This document shows, in pieces, positions 1 through 4,992 of a stretch of DNA of 5,010 nucleotides (position 1 is its first letter; each line of letters begins with the position of its first letter). Made by a program: the position numbers and the translations under genes. Source of the DNA: Acidobacteriota bacterium (GTDB lineage Bacteria; Acidobacteriota; Blastocatellia; Pyrinomonadales; Pyrinomonadaceae). The notes under the pieces are model-generated. The model saw only the letters and a list, made by a program, of their open reading frames with translations. It was not told the DNA's origin and made no database searches. Location: the NCBI GenBank assembly GCA_003222855.1, contig QHXH01000496.1, forward strand, positions 1-5,010, given 5' to 3'.

Positions 1-317
1 AAACCGGACCGCCGTCAGCCTCGGGAGCTACGTCCACTGTCGCAGCTGCGCCAGCCGCTGCCGGATCAACGCCAGCGACCGCCGGCCAAAAACCTGCGCC
101 AAAGCCACAAGTGCAACGGCCGTACTCACTGGTGTTCTCTCTTTACGCCAGTAATGCCTTGAATCACACGAACCGCGGCGCGCCCGTGGGAAACATGACT
201 TCGCCGTTCTTCTTGAAATCGACAAGCACATCCGGGATTTTCATTTTCGGACCGGGCGGCACCAGCTCGTCCGGCGGCAACCGGCAGATTGTCTTGCGAG
301 TAAGGTTGAGTTTTTAA
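1..317 (+). CDS. C-terminal end of an Oar-like TonB-dependent outer-membrane protein (partial)
   Basis: The gene enters from the left edge; the reading frame begins at base 3 and ends at the TAA at 315-317, leaving about 104 residues. The first ~35 visible residues are low complexity (Ala, Pro, Ser, Thr, Gly) and look like an extracellular loop or linker. Then comes a barrel-like pattern of alternating residues: a YSLVFSLYASNALNHTN strand, a 'GAPVGNMTSPFF' segment, a Gly/Ser-rich turn, and a last strand 'NRQIVLRVRLSF'. The 'NHTN..PVG...SPFF...NR.I.L..R.SF' pattern and the terminal Phe are what I know from the large carboxypeptidase-regulatory-domain/TonB receptor proteins of Acidobacteria. 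The terminal aromatic residue is the usual BAM recognition signal. The role would be an outer-membrane transporter or surface barrel; the substrate cannot be told because the plug and N-terminus lie outside the window. It is convergent with nth, with 37 bases between the stop codons and no clear terminator there. Confidence 0.72.
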   Translation, partial: TGPPSASGATSTVAAAPAAAGSTPATAGQKPAPKPQVQRPYSLVFSLYASNALNHTNRGAPVGNMTSPFFLKSTSTSGIFIFGPGGTSSSGGNRQIVLRVRLSF

Positions 318-354
318 GTCACGACGGGCGAGATAGAAAGCCGCCAGAACAAAA

Positions 355-1044
355 TTAGACCTTCGGTAGCTTTCCCGTTTTTAGCATCGATGACGGACAG
401 AGTTTTTCGACCGCGCATTCTTCACAGAGAGGTCGGCGCGCTTTGCAGATACGCCGGCCATGAAAGATTAGAAGGTGGGAAAAAATAATCCAGTCTTTCT
501 TTGGGACAAGTGTGATCAGATCGTTTTCGATCTTCACCGCATCCGCCTGTTTCGTTAGTCCAAGCCGGCGCGCCACGCGCGTCACGTGGGTATCAACCAC
601 AATGCCGGCGGCTACTCCATAAGCGACACCAAGGACGACATTCGCAGTCTTGCGGGCCACGCCGGGAAGCTGTAACAACTCCTCCATAGTCTTCGGAACT
701 TCGCCGTCAAATTCTTCGACCAGCATTTTGCACGCGCCCTGAATCGACCTGGTTTTGTTGCGAAAGAAGCCGGTCGTGCGGATGTCCTGCTGTAATTCTG
801 TTTCCGGAACTTTCAGATAGTCTTCAGGCTTTCGGTATTTGCGAAATAGATCGGCCGTGACGATGTTGACGCGCTCGTCCGTGCATTGGGCCGAAAGAAT
901 CGTCGCGATCAACAGTTCAAATGCATTCGAATGATTGAGGGCGCAATGAGCATCGGGATGTGCGCGCTTGAGCAGCTTGATAAGCTGCTCGGTGCGCTCT
1001 TTTTTTTGGGATTTGGTTTCTCGCATTGATTGGAGCGCGGGCAT
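355..1044 (-). CDS. nth: Endonuclease III (DNA glycosylase/AP lyase)
   Basis: This is a base-excision repair enzyme: it removes oxidised pyrimidines and cleaves the abasic site by beta-elimination. All key parts of the family are visible in the 229 residues. They are the helical core with 'ELLIATILSAQCTD' (43-56), the helix-hairpin-helix 'LPGVARKTANVVL' (126-138) containing the catalytic Lys132, and 'VDTHVTRV' (150-157) with the catalytic Asp151. A C-terminal 4Fe-4S loop has Cys200, 207, 210 and 216 (C-x6-C-x2-C-x5-C, the spacing I know from the E. coli enzyme). E. coli Nth is about 211 residues, so this one has a slightly long N-terminus. Two starts are possible: ATG at 1044 or ATG at 1026 (Met7). 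The first lies inside a perfect hairpin of the adjacent repeat array, and its purine-rich 'gggcagg' touches the ATG with no spacer; the second has no obvious Shine-Dalgarno sequence. Met7 is therefore a serious alternative. Function is very likely intact. Confidence 0.96.
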   Translation of the reverse strand: MPALQSMRETKSQKKERTEQLIKLLKRAHPDAHCALNHSNAFELLIATILSAQCTDERVNIVTADLFRKYRKPEDYLKVPETELQQDIRTTGFFRNKTRSIQGACKMLVEEFDGEVPKTMEELLQLPGVARKTANVVLGVAYGVAAGIVVDTHVTRVARRLGLTKQADAVKIENDLITLVPKKDWIIFSHLLIFHGRRICKARRPLCEECAVEKLCPSSMLKTGKLPKV

Positions 1045-1134
1045 CCTGCCCGCATAGCGTGCGAAGCACGCTCAAACTGGCGCCCTCCCTTACGGTCGGG
1101 CTACTGCCCCGAAATCCGCAAGTTGGCAACTTGC
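1037..1134. repeat. Array of small perfect hairpins (intergenic palindromic repeat)
   Basis: Three perfect 7-bp stems with 3-base loops sit in a row: 1037-1053 (gcgggca-tcc-tgcccgc), 1056-1072 (agcgtgc-gaa-gcacgct) and 1118-1134 (gcaagtt-ggc-aacttgc). A shorter GGGC-TACT-GCCC stem lies at 1098-1109. Spacing and stem size are regular, unlike a rho-independent terminator, and no T-tract follows. From memory, similar 'gcgggcatcctgcccgc' and 'gcaagttg.caacttgc' units are scattered between genes in Acidobacteria and Verrucomicrobia; I cannot confirm copies elsewhere from this window. The array fills almost the entire gap between DUF962 and nth, overlaps the upstream candidate start of nth, and abuts the DUF962 stop codon. 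Confidence 0.7.
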
Positions 1135-1135
1135 G

Positions 1136-1441
1136 CTACTTCAATCTCCCACTCAGCATCAACGCCAGCATTTTCCAATCGCCCATGAAGGACCAAAGCG
1201 GGTACGTGAACGTCGCGGGCCGATTCTTCTCAATAAAGAAATGCGCCATCCACGCGCATGCGTAACCCGGCACCAGCGCCAATGGAAACAGCCACCATTT
1301 GCCAATTGCCACGACGATGATTACAAAGGCAATCGCGCTAAGAGTGCCGATACCGTGCATGAACCGTGTCGCGGACTTGCTGTGTTCGCTGAGGTAGTAA
1401 GGCCAAAAATCGGCAAACGATTTGAATTCGCGTTCGGTCAT
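1136..1441 (-). CDS. DUF962 / Mpo1-like small membrane protein
   Basis: A 101-residue protein with the DUF962 (Mpo1-like) pattern. The N-terminal 'FADFWPYYLSEHS' (9-21) is followed by 'TRFMHGIGT' (25-33), a hydrophobic segment (~34-46), a second one (~50-66), 'AHFFIEKNRPATFTYPLWSFMGDWKM' features (66-91) and a short tail. His20, His29, His67 and Glu71 are the polar residues that stand out in the family motifs. In yeast, Mpo1 is an Fe(II)-dependent dioxygenase acting in alpha-oxidation of 2-hydroxy fatty acids from phytosphingosine. A related lipid-oxidation role here is only an inference, since bacterial members are mostly uncharacterised. The start is supported by AGGAAA about 4 bases upstream of the ATG on the minus strand. 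The TAG stop (1136-1138) directly adjoins the last hairpin of the repeat array, so the very C-terminal residues may have been altered by its insertion. It is co-directional with nth, with a 91-base gap. Confidence 0.87.
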   Translation of the reverse strand: MTEREFKSFADFWPYYLSEHSKSATRFMHGIGTLSAIAFVIIVVAIGKWWLFPLALVPGYACAWMAHFFIEKNRPATFTYPLWSFMGDWKMLALMLSGRLK

Positions 1442-1491
1442 TACATTTCCTGCCAGCCAATGCCGTTTCGATCGAACGTTCGCGTGTCGGC

Positions 1492-1640
1492 TGATGAGGT
1501 CAGTACCGGGAGCGGTAGCGACCGGGTAACAGCCCTGGCAATCTCAATCCTTGCTGAACTCTGCGACCCGGTCGCATCCACCACCCCACGCGGGCTGCCC
1601 GCGCGGGGACCCCGGTCCGCTCCCGGTACTGACTCCATCA
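1492..1640. repeat. Palindromic MITE-like element with terminal inverted repeats
   Basis: The ends are inverted repeats: 1492-1515 against 1617-1640 match at 22 of 24 positions by eye, including a perfect 17-bp core (gtcagtaccgggagcgg at 1499-1515; reverse complement at 1617-1633). Inside, gcgaccgggt (1518-1527) is the exact reverse complement of 1566-1575, and 1584-1608 forms a GC-rich hairpin (cgcgggc/gcccgcg stem, 1-base centre, flanked by cccc/gggg). At ~149 bp it is too short for a transposase. I see no target-site duplication with confidence. The gap 1442-1717 between the divergent DUF962 and VWA genes otherwise holds only the DUF962 ribosome binding site and ~75 bases ahead of the VWA gene with no strong promoter match. 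I recall 'agtaccgggagcggtagcgaccgggt'-type repeats in Blastocatellia genomes; the copy number here is unknown. Confidence 0.75.
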
Positions 1641-1717
1641 CTTAACGTTGGGATCCAACACTGGCGCAGCCATTCTAACTTGACCATGAATCCCGTGCAC
1701 AGGCAAGATCAATCGCC

Positions 1718-2773
1718 ATGTTTTACAGTACCCATTTGTCTTTCCGCAATAGATCAGTTCGGCTTTTCATTTTCGCGGCTGTTTTGCTTTGCTCGACGAG
1801 TCTAATTCGCGCGCAGACGTACGAACGCGAACTGAACACGAGCGCTAAAACGCTTCTGACCATCAAGAACCGTAATGGACGCGTGTCAGTGATTGCCTCC
1901 AATAATGAAAAGGACAAGCCCGGTTTGAAAGCGACTTCGACGGGCGCGCCGGTTGAGCCCGGCGACATCATCGTTTCAAGCAACGAGATTGTGGTGCGCG
2001 AACGGCCTTATCGGATTGATATCACCGTGCACGTCGCTAAGCGCGCGCGGGTGCGAGTCGAAAGCGAAGCCGGCATGATCGATGTCATCGGAGATTTTGA
2101 AATTGCCGACGTCGTCACAAATACGGGAACGATCCATGCTGACGTTCCGCTCGACGCCTTGAAGTTCAAGTTTCAATGGCAATCAAGCCGGCCGCGTTTT
2201 CTCAGCGACGTGGAATTGCCTCGCATAAAAGAGGGGCGCGCCGGCGTCTTTTCCATCGCCGGCATCCTGGGTCCTGACGCCAAACGAAAAAAAGAAAAAA
2301 AACCGAAGACGAGCCGCGACGCTGCAAGCGACGGTGCTGAGAAGCAAGCGACAGAAGCGGCGAACAGTACTGCTGCGGCAGTTCACAAACCAACCGATGA
2401 TTCGGATAAGCCGCCCGGCAAGCAGGAACTGGTTCAGTTGAATTTCACGACGCAGCGCGGTGTCATTCTGCTTAACGTCGATCCGAGCATGGCCCCCAGT
2501 GACTTGCGCGAACGGCCGTTGACGGAAGCCGCCAAAGCGATCGTGCGCAGCGGCGATGGGCCATTGTCGGATGCGATTCGAAAGGTTAATCCGCGCATGT
2601 TTGGTGACTATGCAAAGACTCTGCCCCCGCCCCGGACTGAGCCGTCGCTCCTCGCCGTGCGTGCCCAAGGTGAGTTGGTTACTGCCGTTACTCCGCAACT
2701 GATGCGCGTCAATGCCAGCGTCACCGATCGCAATGGTCGCGCGATTCCTGGTATGCGCGACGCTGATTTTTAG
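1718..2773 (+). CDS. N-terminal half of a secreted VWFA-related protein (DUF4097-like region; ends at premature TAG)
   Basis: 351 residues. Residues 1-33 form a signal peptide: Arg-containing start, hydrophobic core LFIFAAVLLC, and a likely cut near 'RAQ-T', so export is expected. Residues ~35-150 are beta-rich with short 'GRVSVIAS', 'AGMIDVIGDF', 'TGTIHADV' repeats, resembling the DUF4097/adhesin-like beta-helix proteins. Residues ~188-235 form a Lys-, Ala-, Thr- and Asp-rich linker that includes KRKKEKKPK. The last ~110 residues include 'VNASVTDRNGRAIPGMRDADF', the segment that in acidobacterial VWFA-related proteins (TIGR03436 type) leads straight into the VWA domain. The TAG at 2771 cuts the chain there, and the next ORF continues in the same frame. 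The ATG at 1718 is chosen because the signal peptide starts there; upstream only a weak 'aggcaaga' could serve as ribosome binding site. On its own this half would be an exported beta-domain protein without a VWA domain. Confidence 0.72.
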   Translation: MFYSTHLSFRNRSVRLFIFAAVLLCSTSLIRAQTYERELNTSAKTLLTIKNRNGRVSVIASNNEKDKPGLKATSTGAPVEPGDIIVSSNEIVVRERPYRIDITVHVAKRARVRVESEAGMIDVIGDFEIADVVTNTGTIHADVPLDALKFKFQWQSSRPRFLSDVELPRIKEGRAGVFSIAGILGPDAKRKKEKKPKTSRDAASDGAEKQATEAANSTAAAVHKPTDDSDKPPGKQELVQLNFTTQRGVILLNVDPSMAPSDLRERPLTEAAKAIVRSGDGPLSDAIRKVNPRMFGDYAKTLPPPRTEPSLLAVRAQGELVTAVTPQLMRVNASVTDRNGRAIPGMRDADF

Positions 2774-2782
2774 GTCGTCAAC

Positions 2783-3517
2783 GTGACCCCGTCGACTGAG
2801 CCTTTCAATCTGGTACTGTTGCTGGATGTATCGGGCAGCGTGGAAGAGCGGATCGACTTCATTCGTAAAGCGGCCCGGGATTTTCTGCATACTGCCAGCC
2901 CACAGGATCGCATCTCGATCATTAGCTTTCATGATGACATCAAAATTATCTCGGACTTCACGACGGATCGCGCTTTGCTCTCGAAGAAACTCGATGAGCT
3001 GGATGCCGGCGGAGCGACCGCGATGTACGATGCGCTGGGTTACACGCTGGTCGAAACGCTGAAGCCTTTGCGCGGCGATCGCACGGCGGTCGTCATCATG
3101 TCGGATGGCGATGACAACAAATCGTTCGTTCCGTTTCCGGCGATCCTGGAAGCGACGATCGAGTCCGGCGCCTTGATTTATCCGCTGTACGTGCCGTCGG
3201 GTTTGATACCTGAAGCGAGTGTGCCTAAGCCTTCAATCACCGTCGATCCGATGCGCACGAAGTATTTAACCATCACCACGCGCGCGGCCGAAGAAGGCGA
3301 GAAGCTGGCGCAAGTGTCGGGGGGCGTGTTTTATCAGATTCGGCGGATGGATGATTTACAGAAAGCGTATGATGATATCGTCGCGCAAATGCGCACGGCT
3401 TATACAATCACTTACAACTCGAATGCAAACGGTAGCGGCCATCGCCGAGTGCGCGTCCGCACCAACCGCGAGGGCGCATCAGTGCGGCTGAGTCCGGTCG
3501 TGGCGGCGCCTCACTAA
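2783..3517 (+). CDS. VWA-domain C-terminal half of the VWFA-related protein
   Basis: 244 residues if begun at GTG 2783, nine bases after the TAG. Residues 8-20 'FNLVLLLDVSGSV' carry the MIDAS DxSxS (Asp15, Ser17, Ser19). Thr79 in 'GGATAMYDAL' and Asp108 in 'IMSDGDDN' complete the metal site, so divalent-cation-dependent ligand binding should be possible. Residues ~175-244 ('VSGGVFYQIRRMDDLQKAYDDIVAQMRTAYTITYN...HRRVRVRTNR') match the C-terminal tail typical of acidobacterial VWFA-related proteins. This ORF has no signal peptide, and the only upstream purine run is the TAGG of the stop itself. An independently translated product would probably stay in the cytoplasm, unlike its family. GTG 2783 is the first usable start after the stop and may not be genuine; the segment is best understood as the 3' part of the gene beginning at 1718. 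The ECF sigma coding frame starts just after its stop codon. Confidence 0.72.
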   Translation: MTPSTEPFNLVLLLDVSGSVEERIDFIRKAARDFLHTASPQDRISIISFHDDIKIISDFTTDRALLSKKLDELDAGGATAMYDALGYTLVETLKPLRGDRTAVVIMSDGDDNKSFVPFPAILEATIESGALIYPLYVPSGLIPEASVPKPSITVDPMRTKYLTITTRAAEEGEKLAQVSGGVFYQIRRMDDLQKAYDDIVAQMRTAYTITYNSNANGSGHRRVRVRTNREGASVRLSPVVAAPH

Positions 3518-3560
3518 CTGGATCGCTAAAGATCCTCTCCGGTGCAAGCCGAACCTTCAC

Positions 3561-3623
3561 AGTGCTCTGGCCGCCTGTTATGATCGTTACCGCCTAATCC
3601 TGTTTGGTCTCATCCTTCGTATA
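3561..3623 (+). other. In-frame sigma region 2.1 coding sequence without a canonical start
   Basis: In the frame of the sigma gene, the bases before TTG 3624 translate as S-A-L-A-A-C-Y-D-R-Y-R-L-I-L-F-G-L-I-L-R-I. That is the expected start of ECF sigma region 2.1 (typically 'AL..LYDRY..LVFGL.LRIL'). The frame stays open back to 3492, yet I find no ATG, GTG or TTG in it before 3624; only CTG 3567, CTG 3600 or ATC codons occur. A GTG at 3542 lies in another frame and reads V-Q-A-E-P-S-Q up to 3562. Dropping the single T at 3563 would join it to A-L-A-A-C-Y. That makes a one-base insertion or sequencing error a plausible explanation. A rare start codon is the alternative. Confidence 0.65.
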
Positions 3624-4064
3624 TTGAATGACCGCCATGAGGCGGAAGATGTTTTGCAGGAAGTCTTTTTGCAGGTTTGGCGGCGAGCGGGCACCTTTGA
3701 TGAGGCTCGCGGACGCGCTTTTACATGGTTGGCTACTATCGCGCGCAGCCGCGCTTTGGACCGTTTGCGCGCTGCCGGTTCGCGGGCGCGGCTGGCAGAC
3801 GAAGCGGCCCTGGAGCAGGCAGACGAAGTTTCAGATGCGGCACTGGATGCTTTGAACTCCGAAACACGCGCGATCGTCAAGAACGCACTGGCCGAACTAA
3901 CAGACGAACAAAGAAAGGTGCTATTGCTGGCTTACTTTGAAGGGTTGACTCAAACTGAGATTGCCGAACGGTTGGGCGATCCCCTGGGTACAGTCAAGAC
4001 ACGGATGCGTTCGGGACTGATCAAATTACGAGAATTATTGGGCACAGCACGCGACTTAGTTTAA
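3624..4064 (+). CDS. ECF-type RNA polymerase sigma factor
   Basis: An alternative sigma-70 family factor that would direct RNA polymerase to a small set of stress or envelope promoters. The 146 residues counted from TTG 3624 contain region 2.2-2.4 (residues ~5-52: 'HEAEDVLQEVFLQVWRRAG', then 'FTWLATIARSRALDRLR'). A short acidic linker rich in Ala, Glu and Asp follows. Region 4 spans ~88-140, with the helix-turn-helix 'LTQTEIAERLGDPLGTVKTRMRSG'. Family members are usually ~170-200 residues; the missing part is region 2.1, which is encoded immediately upstream in the same frame, so TTG 3624 is probably not the natural start. The sequence most resembles the SigK/RskA-type ECF group, consistent with the RskA-like neighbour. 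The stop codon overlaps the anti-sigma ATG (TAATG), so the two are co-translated. If the 5' end is truly disrupted, the factor may be inactive. Confidence 0.9.
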   Translation: MNDRHEAEDVLQEVFLQVWRRAGTFDEARGRAFTWLATIARSRALDRLRAAGSRARLADEAALEQADEVSDAALDALNSETRAIVKNALAELTDEQRKVLLLAYFEGLTQTEIAERLGDPLGTVKTRMRSGLIKLRELLGTARDLV

Positions 4065-4897
4065 TGGAGCATCAGGTATATCAGCAGTTATTGGTTCCAC
4101 ATTCACTCGACGCGCTGGAAGTGTCTGAGGCGCGCGAGCTCGAGGCGCATCTGGAAACCTGTGCAGAGTGTCGAGCTGAGTTAGTCGCGCTACGAGATGG
4201 CGCAGCTCTCCTGGCTTATGCGGCAGAGCCCGCCACACCCGGCCCCGAAGTCCGTGCTCGAATTCTCGAGAGTGTGCGCGTGAAACGAACCGGCGATAGC
4301 CCTGGCGCCGTATTGACTGGCCGGGTTGTGCCGCTGAAGCCGCGAGCTAACTGGAACGTTTGGACGATGGGACTCCGCCTGGCTGCCGGGTTGGCGTTTT
4401 TGGCGCTGCTGATAGGGCTAGTTGTGCTTTGGCGCCGCGAGGTAAAACTGCGACAGGAGATCGTTCAACTCGATCATCAACTTAATAATCAACAGCACGA
4501 GTTGGCTCGAGATCGCGACATGCTGGCGCGACAACGCGAAGCCCTCGCCCTGCTCAATTCTCCCGATGCGAAACGTTTGGAACTGGCCGGGAGCCAGACT
4601 GCACAAAACGCTCGGGGGTCTTTTGTCTACGATCAGAAAACCGGCAAGGCAGTTTTGTTGGCCGATGGATTGCCCGCAACACCAGCCGACAAAGCTTACG
4701 AGCTTTGGTTCATTCCCAAAGGCCATTCACCCGTGCCCGGAAGAATATTCACAGTCGACTCCTCGGGTCACGCGCTGCTCCCCGAACAGATGCCCGTAGA
4801 CGCGATGCAAAACGCCGTCATTGCGATCACGCTGGAGCCTAAAAGGGGATCCGCAGTTCCCACCGGCGCAATTTACCTCAGCACGCCGAGTTCCTAA
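4064..4897 (+). CDS. RskA-like membrane anti-sigma factor with zinc-type ZAS motif
   Basis: Expected to hold the upstream ECF sigma factor at the inner membrane and release it on a periplasmic signal. The 277 residues contain a cytoplasmic N-terminal anti-sigma domain (1-~75). It has the zinc-binding ZAS signature H29-x3-C33-x2-C36 within 'EAHLETCAECRAEL', preceded by the usual 'HSLDALEVSEARELEAHL' helix. One membrane span follows at ~104-123 (LRLAAGLAFLALLIGLVVLW). A charged Gln/Glu/Arg/Leu-rich stretch at ~124-165 looks like a coiled coil. The outside domain (~180-275) fits RskA family PF10099: 'LADGLPATPADKAYELWFIPKGHSPVPGRIFTVDSSGHALLP' features and 'AITLEPKRGSAVPTGAIYLS'. The ATG overlaps the sigma stop by one base, and no separate Shine-Dalgarno is visible, so translation likely depends on coupling. 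RskA proteins are known to be released by regulated proteolysis; whether that happens here is inference. Confidence 0.92.
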   Translation: MEHQVYQQLLVPHSLDALEVSEARELEAHLETCAECRAELVALRDGAALLAYAAEPATPGPEVRARILESVRVKRTGDSPGAVLTGRVVPLKPRANWNVWTMGLRLAAGLAFLALLIGLVVLWRREVKLRQEIVQLDHQLNNQQHELARDRDMLARQREALALLNSPDAKRLELAGSQTAQNARGSFVYDQKTGKAVLLADGLPATPADKAYELWFIPKGHSPVPGRIFTVDSSGHALLPEQMPVDAMQNAVIAITLEPKRGSAVPTGAIYLSTPSS

Positions 4898-4992
4898 TCG
4901 GCATTCTCTGATCATAATTCTCATCAATCGCTAAATCCGATCGTGCGGCGAGCCGCGTATATCTTTCGGAAGTTAACAATTTCAAAACTAGC

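Larger units (their letters stand above)
1718..3517 (+). pseudogene. Split VWFA-related gene: both halves in one frame around an in-frame TAG
   Basis: The reading frame from 1718 to the TAA at 3515-3517 is continuous except for one TAG at 2771-2773. Codon by codon the junction reads D-A-D-F-stop-V-V-N-V-T-P-S-T-E-P-F-N-L-V. In VWFA-related family members the 'DF' is followed by roughly ten residues of the type 'xVxEDGxxQ' before the segment entering the VWA strand. Those residues are absent here. The simplest explanation is a small deletion of a multiple of three bases whose junction created TAG (for instance a T joined to the AG of a CAG codon). Signal peptide and VWA domain are otherwise undamaged, so the lesion is recent, is an assembly error, or is tolerated through read-through or reinitiation at GTG 2783. 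Entered here as a likely broken gene; the two halves are also listed separately. Confidence 0.6.

Noticed and set aside
318..354. Bidirectional terminator between the convergent barrel gene and nth
   Set aside because: Only a 3-bp ggc/gcc match with a long loop; no stable stem or T-tract.
1037..1134. CRISPR array or riboswitch
   Set aside because: The hairpins differ in sequence, so there are no direct repeats with spacers, and no known riboswitch core is recognisable.
1241..1645. Long + strand open frame across DUF962 and the palindromic element
   Set aside because: It runs antisense to a clear DUF962 gene, and its second half is just the inverted-repeat element; no recognisable protein features.
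1680..1709. Sigma-70 promoter (ttgacc ... caagat) ahead of the VWA gene
   Set aside because: The -10 candidate matches the consensus at only three positions and lies within ten bases of the start codon.
2183..2932. 249-codon minus-strand open frame opposite the VWA gene
   Set aside because: The plus strand carries recognisable signal peptide, family segment and MIDAS motif; the antisense translation looks random (Arg/His/Gln-rich).
3587..3880. Minus-strand open frame rich in Ala, Ser and Arg opposite the sigma gene
   Set aside because: Composition is that of an antisense shadow of a GC-rich sigma gene; no domain.
4945..4956. Hairpin GCGG-CGAG-CCGC as a terminator after the anti-sigma gene
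   Set aside because: The stem is just 4 bp and no T-run follows (gtatatctttc), so I do not call a terminator.
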